This document shows positions 17,813 through 26,999 of a DNA stretch of 64,000 nt, in pieces (the first letter of the stretch is position 1; each line of letters starts with the position of its first letter). A program made the translations under genes and the position numbers. The stretch comes from UBA3064 sp023258775 (GTDB lineage: Bacteria; Pseudomonadota; Gammaproteobacteria; Burkholderiales; Burkholderiaceae_E): assembly GCA_044355655.1 (NCBI GenBank), contig JBIKXS010000002.1, positions 124,001 through 188,000 on the forward strand, read 5' to 3'. Below the pieces are notes generated by a model that did not search any database, had not been told where the DNA came from, and worked only from the letters and a program-made list of their open reading frames with translations.

Positions 17813-18186
17813 TACTTTCTCCCAATGATTCAAAGTCGAAGACCGAAGGCAATCGATCACACAGCAAGAAGTCTAATCCTTGTAGGGGTGTCAGACATAT
17901 ATTGGCGTCTAAGCCTGGCGCAAACATGCTGCGTGCTTCATTACAGCAGCGATTTCTAATCCCTTGAGAGGGTCTTTCCAGCGGTAAAGCTGCAAACAAG
18001 CCTAAAGCTTGCCCCCTGTTCATGCTGATAAGTGCTTGAATGGGTTCTGTGGCAAATCCGCTTAATTGCCTACCGCTCACAGCGCGGTTCAACGGCACAG
18101 ATGCTGGTTTGCCAGTCACAGAAAACGAAGCGAGGGGGCTGCTGGTAGTCCGCAAACAGGCTTATCTAGACATACTGTGTTGGGAC
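17813..18186. other. 374 bp spacer between two SDR genes
   Basis: No convincing gene is visible. A minus-strand frame (to 18155) is open but overlaps the downstream SDR start and has no recognisable domain or ribosome site. The region probably holds the promoter for the SDR-DMT pair. Just downstream of the stop of the 18187 gene the minus strand reads CACAGTAGGTC then CACAGTATGTC 15 bp apart, a weak duplication that includes the stop codon of the first copy. Confidence 0.5.
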
Positions 18187-18948
18187 CTACTGTGCGGTCC
18201 ATCCGCCGTCAACCATTAAGGCAGTCCCGGTAATCATCGAAGATGCCTCGCTTGCCAGAAAGACGATCGGCCCCATCAAGTCTTGTAATTCGCCGATTCT
18301 CCCCAAGGCAATGCGCTTGATGACGAAATCGCTAAATCCAGGGTCGGCGAGCATCGGCTCGGTTAACGGTGTTCTAAAAAATGTGGGACACAATGTATTG
18401 ATTCGTATCCCTTCAGGACCAAGTTCCCATGCAAGCGCTTTGGTCATACCCTCCAATGCGTGCTTGCTTGCGCAATAAAGCGTACGCCTTGGACCGCCCA
18501 CATGTCCCATTTGTGACGACAAGGTTATCATCGAACCTCTAATCGCATGTTTTCGCATCGATATGGAAACTTCTCGCGCTAAGTAAATGGCGGCCTTGAG
18601 GTTGATGTCGAATAGGGTATCGATATCGCGCTGAGTGACCTCGTCGATTTTGAGCGGGCGGTTCGTACCTGCACTATTGACTAAGACGTCGATCGGCCCA
18701 AGTGATTGAATACACGCCTTCACATCTTCAGCTTGCGTCGCGTCAAGTTTCAGGTAATTGGCCACTCCACCATGTTGAACGATGTAAGAAGCTACATGTT
18801 CTAGTTCGTTGATCGAACGAGATGCAAGCGTGACACGAGCTCCCGCCTCGGCGAGTGCGACTGCAGAGGCTGCCCCGAGGCCTCGCCCGGCTCCGACCAC
18901 GAGTGCGTGTTTGCCATCAATTCGAAAAGAGGGCAGTTTTGGAAACAT
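18187..18948 (-). CDS. SDR family oxidoreductase
   Basis: This 253-residue short-chain dehydrogenase has 'VVGAGRGLGAASA', 'NSAGTN', 'TLSSQMG', 'YCASKHALEG' and the terminal 'ITGTALMVDGGWTAQ'. It starts nine bases after the histidinol-dehydrogenase-like gene on the same strand, so the two enzymes probably act in one pathway. HisD-family plus SDR pairs occur in polyol and sulfo-polyol catabolism, where the SDR oxidises or epimerises a hydroxyl next to the carbon handled by the HisD-type enzyme. That role is inference. Confidence 0.9.
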   Translation of the reverse strand: MFPKLPSFRIDGKHALVVGAGRGLGAASAVALAEAGARVTLASRSINELEHVASYIVQHGGVANYLKLDATQAEDVKACIQSLGPIDVLVNSAGTNRPLKIDEVTQRDIDTLFDINLKAAIYLAREVSISMRKHAIRGSMITLSSQMGHVGGPRRTLYCASKHALEGMTKALAWELGPEGIRINTLCPTFFRTPLTEPMLADPGFSDFVIKRIALGRIGELQDLMGPIVFLASEASSMITGTALMVDGGWTAQ

Positions 18949-18957
18949 GTGATCTCG

Positions 18958-20283
18958 CTAGTGTCGATCGAATTCGGGCCCAACGGGTTGGTACCAGGCG
19001 ACGTCTCGTTTGCCGTAGCGCCGAACTCGAAGGTTTGCCTGCTCGCCGTGACCAGCGAAGTTCTCCATGTGGCAGAGTCTAGAGCAATACTCACCAACCA
19101 ATGCACTCGCTTCATCGCTAACAACACGCTGATAAGTACAAGTTTTTAAAAACTTTCCAACCCAGAGGCCACCAGTGTAACGAGCGTTCTTCTTAGTCGG
19201 CAGCGTGTGGTTAGTACCAATGACTTTATCTCCAAAACTGACATTTGTGCGCGGCCCAAGGAAAAGTGCGCCATAGTTCGTCATTCGACTCAAAAACACA
19301 TCGGGGTCCTCGGTCATGACCTGTACATGCTCAGAGGCAATTTCATCAGCCTTGGAGATCATCTCCTCGACACTGTCACAAACAATGACCTCACCAAAAT
19401 CCTCCCATGCTTTGCGCGCGATTCCTGCGGTCGGGATCAACTTAAGTTGACGTTCAACTTCCAGCATGGTGTCTCTCGCCAGCTTTTCAGAATTTGTAAG
19501 TAACACAGCAGGCGAAGTGGGGCCATGCTCGGCCTGACCGAGCAAGTCAACGGCGCACATTTCACCATCAACGCTTTCGTCGGCGATGATCAGTGTTTCA
19601 GTTGGTCCTGCAAACAAATCAATGCCGACCTTGCCATAGAGCTGTCGCTTAGCCTCAGCAACGAACATGTTGCCAGGCCCTACAAGCATATCAACCGGCT
19701 TAATCGATTGCGTTCCAAGAGCCATTGCCGCAACGGCTTGAATGCCGCCGAGCACGAGAATTTCGCTCGCGCCCGCAAAATGCATCGCGGTGACAATCGC
19801 AGGGTGAGCCTCGCCCTCAAAGGGTGGTGCTGTCGACACGATTCTTGAGACGCCAGCAACCTTGGCCGTAAGCACGCTCATATGAGCCGATGCGATCATT
19901 GGGTATTTACCACCTGGGACGTAGCATCCCACGGCGTTTACCGGAATATGTTTGTGGCCAAGGATTACTCCTGGTAGCGTTTCGACTTCAACATCGGTCA
20001 TGCTATCGCGCTGAATCTGAGCAAAATGACGAATTTGCTGTTGAGCAAAGCGGATGTCATCTAGTTCTCTTGGACTCAGTCTAGAGATCGCTTTGGCGAT
20101 CTCATCTGGCGACAAGCTGAAGGACTGCGGATCCCATTGGTCAAAACGGCGCGAATAGTCTCGAACGGCTTCATCGCCCCGTTGTTCGATATCCTTCAGG
20201 ATGCTCTCAACGGTGGCCCTGACCTGTGAGTCCACCTCGGCGATCGCCGCAGCGTCCTTGCCTTGTTTCAAATAGCGAATCAC
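18958..20283 (-). CDS. Histidinol dehydrogenase family protein (HpsN-like candidate)
   Basis: This 441-residue NAD-dependent, zinc-dependent dehydrogenase has the HisD-fold landmarks 'YVPGGKYP', 'GPGNMFVAEAKRQLYG', 'AGPTETLIIAD', 'LLGQAEHGP', 'ASEHVQVM', 'GTNHTLPTKKNARYTGGLWV' and a C-terminal His ('NFAGHGEQA'). True biosynthetic HisD would sit in a his operon and read 'SGLSV'; here the context is an SDR and transporters. The closest functional analogue I know is HpsN, (R)-dihydroxypropanesulfonate 3-dehydrogenase, with a similar N-terminus (MIRYLKQGKDAAA), but other alcohol substrates are possible. AGGGAG precedes the ATG. Confidence 0.82.
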   Translation of the reverse strand: MIRYLKQGKDAAAIAEVDSQVRATVESILKDIEQRGDEAVRDYSRRFDQWDPQSFSLSPDEIAKAISRLSPRELDDIRFAQQQIRHFAQIQRDSMTDVEVETLPGVILGHKHIPVNAVGCYVPGGKYPMIASAHMSVLTAKVAGVSRIVSTAPPFEGEAHPAIVTAMHFAGASEILVLGGIQAVAAMALGTQSIKPVDMLVGPGNMFVAEAKRQLYGKVGIDLFAGPTETLIIADESVDGEMCAVDLLGQAEHGPTSPAVLLTNSEKLARDTMLEVERQLKLIPTAGIARKAWEDFGEVIVCDSVEEMISKADEIASEHVQVMTEDPDVFLSRMTNYGALFLGPRTNVSFGDKVIGTNHTLPTKKNARYTGGLWVGKFLKTCTYQRVVSDEASALVGEYCSRLCHMENFAGHGEQANLRVRRYGKRDVAWYQPVGPEFDRH

Positions 20284-20381
20284 GGCGATACTCCCTGCAT
20301 TTATGAATGGAGTTTTGAGTTTAACCGGGCAGGTCTTAGGATCACGTCTTGGGGTTTTTCAATTTTATTTCGGAGTTTCTT

Positions 20382-20870
20382 ATGGTCGACCGTCTTGTTC
20401 CTATTGCAAGTAGTTTGTCGCTTGAGCACGCGCTTGCAATCAGCAATAAAGCACTTGCCCTGCGAAAGGTCAACGATATCTTGCCGCTTGCGGTCGTCGT
20501 TCTGGACGCAGGGGCAAACCTTGTGAGTTTTCAGCGTGAAGACGGCTGTGGCCCTTTGCGCTTTGATATCGCACTAGGCAAGGCTTGGGGTGCCTTGGGC
20601 ATGGGTATCTCCTCGCGTCAAATTCGCGATCGCACCGCCAATCGTGCTGCGTTTCAGAACGCAGTCGCAGCCGCTTCTCAAGGTCGATTCGTTCCCGTGC
20701 CCGGCGGGGTGCTGATTTTGAACGATACAGGCGAAGCAATCGGTGCCGTAGGCATCAGTGGCGATGCCTCAGATCGTGATGAATATTGCGCAATTGAAGC
20801 GGTAAAGGCAGTCGGCTTGAGGGCTGAGCCTGCGGAACCTGCTGAGGAGTGGATGAAAGCACCGCTATGA
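20382..20870 (+). CDS. HbpS/GlcG family protein
   Basis: This 162-residue protein belongs to the GlcG/HbpS (PF03928) family, seen from 'LPLAVVVLDAGANLVSFQREDG', 'RFDIALGKAWGALGMGISSR' and 'VPGGVLILNDTGEAIGAVGISGDASDRDE'. Members bind haem or flavin-like ligands or act as accessory proteins in glycolate, diol and aromatic catabolism; the role here is unknown. The ATG at 20382 has GGAG seven bases upstream and is preferred over 20349. It diverges from the HisD-like gene with about 100 bp between starts. Confidence 0.88.
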   Translation: MVDRLVPIASSLSLEHALAISNKALALRKVNDILPLAVVVLDAGANLVSFQREDGCGPLRFDIALGKAWGALGMGISSRQIRDRTANRAAFQNAVAAASQGRFVPVPGGVLILNDTGEAIGAVGISGDASDRDEYCAIEAVKAVGLRAEPAEPAEEWMKAPL

Positions 20871-21177
20871 GTCGGCTTAAGTAACGCCTAAGACTGTGCA
20901 GTCGGCCGTTTCCGAATTTGCATTAACACTTAGCGATGCAGCGACCAATGTCAAGTGGAAGTGAAAGAATTTCAGCTTTTGTTGAAATCGACAGTCCGCC
21001 GACAGATGGTCGGCGCAAACTGGCATTCATCGTGTGAGAATGCGAGCGCCGTCTGAGAGTACGGCCGATCATTGATGTTGAGCGGTACTCAGTCATGTGA
21101 CTAGCGCGGGTACCCGTTCTGCCTCAATCAGCTTTAATTTTTTGCACAGAGCCCATGAGACCATATTGGAGAGCACG
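20871..21177. other. Spacer upstream of the branched-chain-type ABC importer
   Basis: No gene is seen in these 307 bp. A 7 bp inverted repeat, CGCCGAC, loop AGATG, GTCGGCG, lies at 20997-21015 about 160 bp before the solute-binding protein start. It could be an operator or a small hairpin; there is no T-tract to support a terminator. The promoter of the 21178-25836 importer operon should lie here. Confidence 0.45.
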
Positions 21178-22455
21178 ATGAAGACCAGATTACTAACCCT
21201 TGTGGCGAGCTTAGGCCTTGCTTGGACTGCGACAACAAGTCATGCTGATGAGAACGCGCCGATCAAGGTTGGCGTTGTGACATTTTTATCGGGTCCGGCG
21301 GCCGGGCCTTTTGGGGTTCCTGCCAGAAATGCCGCAGAGATCACTGCGGAGTTATTGAACGCAGGCAAAGCACCAGCGCCCTATGCGCAAAAGGGCTTCG
21401 GCGGTGCACCGCTCCAGTTGGTACTGGTCGACGAAGCAGGCAGTACAACAACCCAAGTGACTGAATTTCGAAATCTCGTCCAGCGCGCCAACGTTGACGT
21501 CGTGATTGGCTATATCTCGAGCGGTAATTGTTTGGCCATCGCGCCGGTTGCTGAGGAATTAAAGAAACTTACGGTGTTTTTTGATTGCGGCACACCGCGA
21601 ATTTTTGAAGACGGTTCGTACAAGTATGTGTTTCGTACCTCGCCGCATGCGACCATGGATAGCGTTGGCGCAGCGCTCTATGCCAAAGACGTTAAACCCA
21701 ATGCCAAGAAGTTCTCGGGGATTAATCAAAACTATGCTTGGGGTCAGGACTCCTGGTCTGATTTTGAAGGATCAATGAAGCAACTTATCCCCGCTGCGCA
21801 AGTCGGTACCTCGCAGATGCCAAAGCTTTTTGCAGGTCAGTACGGCGCAGAGATTTCGGCTTTACTTGCGTCCGGCTCTGATATTGTTCATACCAGTTTT
21901 TGGGACGGTGACCTTGAGGCCTTCATTCTTCAGGCTGGTCCCCGTGGGTTGTTCAAAAAGAGTACGGTGATTCTGACAACCGGTGAGACGGCGATGTACA
22001 AACTGGCTGCGCAAATTCCTGACGGTGTAATTATTGGTGCGAGAGGCCCCTTTGGTGTTTTTGCACCGAATAATGAACTCAATAAATGGTTCAGCAGCAA
22101 CTTCACCGACCGTTACAACGTTTCACCAAATTACGCAGCCTACCAAATGACCCAATCGTTTCTAGGCGTGAAAACAGCGTGGGAGAAGGCGCAAGCAGCA
22201 AATGGTGGCAAGCGCCCAACACCGGAGCAAGTCATTGCTGCTTTTGAAGGGATTACCTACGAAAGTCCAGGCGGCAAAGTTCAAATGAGCCTTGGCAAAG
22301 GACACCAGGCTGTGATGGAAACTGCCTATGGCATGACGAAGAAAGTCGGTGGAAAGATGACGGTTGAGAAGGTCAAGCGCTATCCCGCAGAAACCGTCAA
22401 CCCACCTGAAGGTATCAAGAGCGCTGATTGGATCAAAAACGGATTTAAGAAGTAA
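21178..22455 (+). CDS. Branched-chain-amino-acid-type ABC transporter substrate-binding protein
   Basis: This periplasmic binding protein of 425 residues (Peripla_BP_6/LivJ-like) begins with a signal peptide ending 'TTSHADE' and continues 'IKVGVVTFLSGPAAGPFGVP', 'LVLVDEAGS', 'NVDVVIGYISSGNCLAIAPV'. The ATG at 21178 follows GGAGAG. It heads a complete importer (two permeases, two ATPases). Such systems often carry aromatic acids, amides or other small carboxylates rather than Leu/Ile/Val; the aldolase-family gene after the operon favours a catabolic substrate. Confidence 0.92.
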   Translation: MKTRLLTLVASLGLAWTATTSHADENAPIKVGVVTFLSGPAAGPFGVPARNAAEITAELLNAGKAPAPYAQKGFGGAPLQLVLVDEAGSTTTQVTEFRNLVQRANVDVVIGYISSGNCLAIAPVAEELKKLTVFFDCGTPRIFEDGSYKYVFRTSPHATMDSVGAALYAKDVKPNAKKFSGINQNYAWGQDSWSDFEGSMKQLIPAAQVGTSQMPKLFAGQYGAEISALLASGSDIVHTSFWDGDLEAFILQAGPRGLFKKSTVILTTGETAMYKLAAQIPDGVIIGARGPFGVFAPNNELNKWFSSNFTDRYNVSPNYAAYQMTQSFLGVKTAWEKAQAANGGKRPTPEQVIAAFEGITYESPGGKVQMSLGKGHQAVMETAYGMTKKVGGKMTVEKVKRYPAETVNPPEGIKSADWIKNGFKK

Positions 22456-22544
22456 AGCATTGTTGTTTGAGCGGACGGTACCGATGTTTTCTTAATCGCC
22501 GTATCGTTCGCTTTCCCATCACTAATTTTATCGAGGTCTGAGGT

Positions 22545-23441
22545 ATGGACCAACTTATCGCCGTTTGCATTGACGGCGTTATCTACTCTTCTTGGCTTTT
22601 CACCTCCGCCATCGGTCTCACGCTTATTTATGGCGTGATGAAAATTCTCAACATTACACACGGCAGCTTTTACGCGCTTGGCGCCTACATGGCTGCTTCG
22701 GTCACGGGCGCCTTACTTGCACGCGGGATGGAGCCTATGCTTTCCTATCTTGTCCTGCTGGGTTCTGCTGCCGCGGTCGCTTTAATCGTTGCGCCGTTGC
22801 TTGAGCGAGGGCTCTTGCGTTTTATGTACGCTAAAGACGAAGTTGTCATTATGCTGATCACCTATGCATGTTTTCTGATGCTTGAGGATGCGATTAAGTT
22901 GATTTGGGGTGTGGATCCCTACTTTGTGGCAGAACCATATGGACTGCTCGATAGTTTTGAGCTTGGTTCTTTAACTTATCCAAATTATAACCTTATACTT
23001 ATTGGTATCGCAGTAGCCTCTGGGCTTGGGCTTGTTTATGTTCTCAACAAGACTCGAGTCGGGCGTCTTTTACTTACCGTCATTCATGATCCCGAAATCA
23101 GTCGGGCAATGGGTATCAATGTAGACCTCTTCTATTTGGTCACTTTTTCTTTTGGTGCCTTCCTTGCGTCCATGGCGGGTGCATTCACCGCACCAACGCT
23201 CTCGGTGGTTCCTGCGATGGGCGTTGACATTATCGTGCTTTCATTTGCAGTCGTCGTGATTGGCGGACTCGGAAGCTTGCAAGGTGCGGCGGTAGGCGCT
23301 GTGATTGTTGGACTTGTTCGCTCAATTTCAATTCACTTTGCACCTGAACTCGAACTTTTTGTTATTTATTTTGTCATGGCGCTTGTATTGGCGGTGCGGC
23401 CTCGGGGTCTATTTAGTGTTGCTGAGGCAAGAAAGATATGA
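22545..23441 (+). CDS. LivH-type ABC permease
   Basis: This 298-residue inner-membrane permease has about eight transmembrane helices. The conserved N-terminal 'GLTLIYGVMKILNITHGSFYALGAYMA' and the EAA-like cytoplasmic loop 'VIHDPEISRAMGINVD' are typical of LivH, and it ends with a 'VVVIGGLGSLQGAAVGAVIVG' segment. It overlaps the next permease gene by four bases (ATGA). Confidence 0.93.
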   Translation: MDQLIAVCIDGVIYSSWLFTSAIGLTLIYGVMKILNITHGSFYALGAYMAASVTGALLARGMEPMLSYLVLLGSAAAVALIVAPLLERGLLRFMYAKDEVVIMLITYACFLMLEDAIKLIWGVDPYFVAEPYGLLDSFELGSLTYPNYNLILIGIAVASGLGLVYVLNKTRVGRLLLTVIHDPEISRAMGINVDLFYLVTFSFGAFLASMAGAFTAPTLSVVPAMGVDIIVLSFAVVVIGGLGSLQGAAVGAVIVGLVRSISIHFAPELELFVIYFVMALVLAVRPRGLFSVAEARKI

Positions 23442-24418
23442 GTGATTCAAAATCATCGATAGGCCAAGTCCCTATAGCTATTCCTGCGAAGGACAGAACC
23501 GTGTTTGCTGTGCTTGCCATTGCAGCCATCGTATTACTTTGTGGTTTGGTGGCGCCGCAATGGGCCAAGTTTTTGCTGACCATTGCTCTGGCCAAGGGTT
23601 TAGTTGTGCTCGGACTGTTGCCCCAAATGAGGACCGGACTCGTTTCCTTCGGTCAGGCGCTTTACTACTGCTTGGGTGCTTATGCAGCGGGACTGGCTGG
23701 CAAGTGGTTTGCTGTTAGCGATCTGCTAGCGATGATATTTATTGGTGGGAGCCTTGCTGGCCTTTTGGCGCTCTTGGTTGGCGTTTTGCTCTCACGTTAC
23801 CGTAGTATTTTTTACGGCTTATTGTCGCTTGCTCTGTCGATGATCCTCTATGGCCTCTTGGTAAAAACTGAGGCGCTTGGATCGACTGATGGATTTAATG
23901 TGGCGCCCTACACACTTTTCGGCTATCGGCCTGAGCAGGACGCGGTGCGCTATGTGATGCTGAGCGTTGTAACGATTATTGCAACCATCAGCGCGCTTGT
24001 CATTCACCGACATTTGCAAACGCCACTCGGACGAATGACCACGGCCATTCGTGATAACGAGATTCGACTGGAGTATATGGGCGCGTCGGCTCGTCGTGTG
24101 ATCTATGTGAACTATGTGATCGGTGCTGTTCTATCAGGTATTGGTGGTGCAATTGTTGCGGCAGCCGTTGGGCATATTGATCCCGAAATGGCTTATTGGA
24201 CGATGTCTGGGGAGTTTGTGTTTATGGCAATTCTCGCTGGTACAGCGAGCGTGCTCGCACCATTTCTTGGGGCAACAATCTTTTCTGCGATCCACAGTTT
24301 TGCTTTTGATGTGTCGCCGAATACCTGGCAAATGGTTTTGGGGGCTTCCTTGCTTTTAGTGATCGTTTTTCTGCCAGAGGGGCTTTGGTCATTGTTTCGC
24401 CGGGCAAGGAGGGCGTGA
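23438..24418 (+). CDS. LivM-type ABC permease
   Basis: This 326-residue permease has about ten transmembrane helices. LivM landmarks are 'MRTGLVSFGQALYYCLGAYAAGL', 'SLALSMILYGLLVKTEALGSTDG', the coupling loop 'IRDNEIRLEYMGAS' and 'FMAILAGTASVLAPFLGATI'. It pairs with the LivH-type partner encoded immediately upstream and is followed one base later by the first ATPase gene. Confidence 0.93.
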   Translation: MSDSKSSIGQVPIAIPAKDRTVFAVLAIAAIVLLCGLVAPQWAKFLLTIALAKGLVVLGLLPQMRTGLVSFGQALYYCLGAYAAGLAGKWFAVSDLLAMIFIGGSLAGLLALLVGVLLSRYRSIFYGLLSLALSMILYGLLVKTEALGSTDGFNVAPYTLFGYRPEQDAVRYVMLSVVTIIATISALVIHRHLQTPLGRMTTAIRDNEIRLEYMGASARRVIYVNYVIGAVLSGIGGAIVAAAVGHIDPEMAYWTMSGEFVFMAILAGTASVLAPFLGATIFSAIHSFAFDVSPNTWQMVLGASLLLVIVFLPEGLWSLFRRARRA

Positions 24419-24419
24419 T

Positions 24420-25202
24420 ATGACATTGATCGTGTCGGCCGAAGGCCTCAACAAGCGTTTCGGTGCGGTAACCGCTGCCCAGGATATATCCGTGGGCATC
24501 GAACAAGATTCGGTGGTTGGTTTGATTGGCACCAACGGTGCGGGGAAGACCACGTTTATCAATATGGTTACCGGGTATTTGAAGCCAGATAGCGGGCGAA
24601 TTCTTTTTGACGGCGAGGACATTACCCAACTTTCACCCAGAGAAGTAACCAGACGTGGTATATCCCGATCGTTTCAGATTGCGCAACTTTATAATACGTT
24701 GACTGTGATGGAGAACATCATGGTTGCTTTGTCGGTAGTGCTTGATAATGCGGGCCGAAGCGGTTTTTTCGCGTTCGCTGATCCGATCGTCCCTGGATTT
24801 GATCAACGACCTCAAGAGGTCGCAAACATGTTGCTCGAACGCTTTCAACTTCAAGCCTATCGCGACCGTCCGGCGCAAATCCTTCCGGGCGGTGTGAGAA
24901 AGCTGCTTGATATTGCGCTGACTTTGGTTGCTAAGCCTAAGGTTCTCTTTCTTGATGAGCCAACGAGCGGTGTATCAGCACAAGAGAAGTTTGGGATGAT
25001 GGACATGGTGATGGACAACATCCGCTCTCAGGGCGGGACCGTTCTTTTTGTTGAACATGACATGGAAGTCATCAGTCGATTCTCAGACCGAGTACTTGCT
25101 TTTTATGACGGTCGAATAATTGCTGATGGGCCCCCCGAGCAAACCTTGAGCGATCCTGACGTTCTAAAGTACGTCGTAGGAGGTCATCATGCTAAGGGTT
25201 GA
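24420..25202 (+). CDS. LivG-type ABC ATP-binding protein
   Basis: This 260-residue ATPase has Walker A 'GTNGAGKTTF', the LivG Q-loop region 'ISRSFQIAQLYNTLTVMENI', an ABC signature altered to 'LPGGVRKLLDIALTL' instead of LSGGQ, Walker B 'VLFLDEPTSGV' and the H-loop 'VLFVEHDMEVI'. The altered signature is seen in part of this subfamily and need not imply inactivity. It overlaps the second ATPase gene by 14 bases. Confidence 0.92.
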   Translation: MTLIVSAEGLNKRFGAVTAAQDISVGIEQDSVVGLIGTNGAGKTTFINMVTGYLKPDSGRILFDGEDITQLSPREVTRRGISRSFQIAQLYNTLTVMENIMVALSVVLDNAGRSGFFAFADPIVPGFDQRPQEVANMLLERFQLQAYRDRPAQILPGGVRKLLDIALTLVAKPKVLFLDEPTSGVSAQEKFGMMDMVMDNIRSQGGTVLFVEHDMEVISRFSDRVLAFYDGRIIADGPPEQTLSDPDVLKYVVGGHHAKG

Positions 25203-25836
25203 GTCGCTCGATGTGAATATTGGCGCAGTCGAGATCCTTCGCTCGGTTAGCTTCGAGGTGCCTAAGGGCTCAATGACGGGTCTGATTGGGCGAAATGGTG
25301 CTGGGAAGACAACGCTCATGAAGAGCATCATGGGTCTATTGAATCCTGCGCGAGGCAGTATTGCACTTGAGGGGAGAAGTCTGCTTGACGTACCCGTTCA
25401 TGCAAGAAATCCGATGGGTATTGGTTATATGCCGGAAGATCGCAGGCTAATCCCTGATTTAACGATCGAAGAGAACTTGCTCGTACCGCTTTGGGCGGTC
25501 GGGCGTGATGATGCACTGCAGCGGCTAGAGAAGATCTACTCGATGATTCCTGAGATTAAAGTGTTTGCCGCAAGAAAGGGTTTGCAGCTCTCAGGAGGGC
25601 AGCAGAAGCTCGTCGCCTTAGGTCGAGCGCTGATGCATGGGCAGCGCCTGTTGCTCTTGGACGAACCCTTTGAAGGTGTCGCTCCTGCCTTGGCACAACG
25701 CTTAGTGCAGGTTGTAGCTTCGCTTAAAGGTGAAGGGCTTACTGTTATACTTTCTGAGTCTGATCTGCAGCATTCGGAAAGCATGGTCGACGGCATCTTA
25801 ACCATCGATCGTGGTGAGTTAATGCGAACCAAATAG
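25189..25836 (+). CDS. LivF-type ABC ATP-binding protein
   Basis: This 215-residue ATPase has Walker A 'GRNGAGKTTL', 'VPVHARNPMGIGYMPEDRRL', signature 'LSGGQQKLVALGRAL', Walker B 'LLLLDEPFEGV' and a switch region with Ser replacing the usual His ('VILSESDLQH'). It is slightly short for LivF (about 230-240). It completes the importer that begins at 21178. Confidence 0.92.
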   Translation: MLRVESLDVNIGAVEILRSVSFEVPKGSMTGLIGRNGAGKTTLMKSIMGLLNPARGSIALEGRSLLDVPVHARNPMGIGYMPEDRRLIPDLTIEENLLVPLWAVGRDDALQRLEKIYSMIPEIKVFAARKGLQLSGGQQKLVALGRALMHGQRLLLLDEPFEGVAPALAQRLVQVVASLKGEGLTVILSESDLQHSESMVDGILTIDRGELMRTK

Positions 25837-25866
25837 GCTTACGCGGCTTAGCGAAGGAGTTGATGC

Positions 25867-26799
25867 ATGAAGCGATTCGACGACGATCTTCCTCAAGGTG
25901 TGATCCCTGCTGTCTTATTACCATTTCATGAGGACTTGAGTATCGACGAGCAGGCTTATCGGGCCCATCTTCGCGATGTTATTTCAACAATTGGAATCGC
26001 TGCGATCACAACCAATGCCCATGCCTCGGAAGTTGCCTCCTGCAGTTTTGACGAGCAAAGACGTGTGCTCGAGATGACCATGGAGGAAGTCGGCGACAGG
26101 ATCCCCGTTGTCAACGGCATCTATGCAGAAGGTAGCCTGGAGGCGCAACGGCTTGCAAAAATGGCGAGCGCAGGCGGCGCGGCCGCCCTGCTTGTTTTTC
26201 CATCGGGTATTTACACCTTTGGGCAGCGTCCAGAGATGGCTGTTGAGCACTTTCGTCGCATCGCCGAGGTGAGTGAGTTACCCCTGATACTGTTTCAGTA
26301 TCCGCTGCAAGGTGGTCAGGGCTACCCGCTCTCAACGCTTGAAAAAATTATCGAAGCTGTACCAACAGTAAGAGCGATTAAGGATTGGTGTGCTAATCCT
26401 GTATTACATGATCGACAGATTCGCATGCTTCAAGGCAGGATTCCAAAGGTCGCCGTACTCACAACCCATAGCGCCTGGCTTTTTCCATCCCTAGTGCTTG
26501 GTTGCGCAGGCCTTCTTTCGGGCAGCGGTTCGGTGATTGCCCAATTACAGGCGCAATTGTTTCAAGCCGTGCGGGCGGGGAGACTTGATGAAGCTAGGTC
26601 ATTACATGACTTGATTACACCAACAGCTGAAGTCTTCTACGCGGATCCATGGGTTGATATGCATAACCGAATGAAAGAGGCCCTGGTCATGCTTGGCAAA
26701 TTGCCTCGTGCGGTGGTTCGACCCCCGCTAGTTTCGATTTCCGATCAAGAGCGAGCACGCATCCGTGCCGCTTTAGTCGCAGCTAAATTGCTACAATAA
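25867..26799 (+). CDS. Dihydrodipicolinate synthase/N-acetylneuraminate lyase family protein
   Basis: This 310-residue class I aldolase-family protein has a TIM barrel. The expected Schiff-base Lys is in 'VRAIKDWCAN' and the catalytic Tyr in 'ILFQYPLQGGQGYP'. The N-terminal 'GVIPAVLLPFHEDLSIDEQAYRAHLRDVI' and 'TNAHASEVASC' (in place of the G-T-T-G-E motif) separate it from biosynthetic DapA. These paralogues cleave or dehydrate 2-oxo acids in sugar-acid catabolism. It follows the importer by 30 bp with AAGGAG upstream and so probably acts on the imported compound. Confidence 0.88.
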   Translation: MKRFDDDLPQGVIPAVLLPFHEDLSIDEQAYRAHLRDVISTIGIAAITTNAHASEVASCSFDEQRRVLEMTMEEVGDRIPVVNGIYAEGSLEAQRLAKMASAGGAAALLVFPSGIYTFGQRPEMAVEHFRRIAEVSELPLILFQYPLQGGQGYPLSTLEKIIEAVPTVRAIKDWCANPVLHDRQIRMLQGRIPKVAVLTTHSAWLFPSLVLGCAGLLSGSGSVIAQLQAQLFQAVRAGRLDEARSLHDLITPTAEVFYADPWVDMHNRMKEALVMLGKLPRAVVRPPLVSISDQERARIRAALVAAKLLQ

Positions 26800-26808
26800 T
26801 TTGTAGCA
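26789..26808. terminator. Hairpin spanning the stop codon of the DHDPS-family gene
   Basis: TGCTACAA, loop TAAT, TTGTAGCA form a perfect 8 bp stem, and the TAA stop codon sits in the loop. It is AT-rich and not followed by a strong T-tract, so it is only a candidate terminator or mRNA end structure between the aldolase and the TTT receptor. Confidence 0.4.
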
Positions 26809-26999
26809 TTCAGCTTAGCCCCTTGAGTATCGTCAATATGGAGACAAACATGCGGGTCACTTCGTTGCAACACATACAACCACGCTTGCCGACCGCAATC
26901 CTTTTTGGATCCACGATACAAAAGTGCAAGGCGCTTGCTGGGTCGGCATTGAAGTTTTGTTACTTGATGACAGGGCCTAGCGAAGATCGTACGAGCACC

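Noticed and set aside
17703..18155. Minus-strand 150-codon frame between the two SDR genes
   Set aside because: It overlaps the SDR start in another frame, lacks domain features and a ribosome site.
18958..20283. Biosynthetic histidinol dehydrogenase hisD
   Set aside because: No other his genes are nearby, and the neighbours are an SDR and transporters; assignment to histidine synthesis is not supported.
24420..25202. Inactive ATPase because of the altered signature (PGGVRK)
   Set aside because: Walker A, Walker B and H-loop are intact and variant signatures occur in LivG-type subunits.
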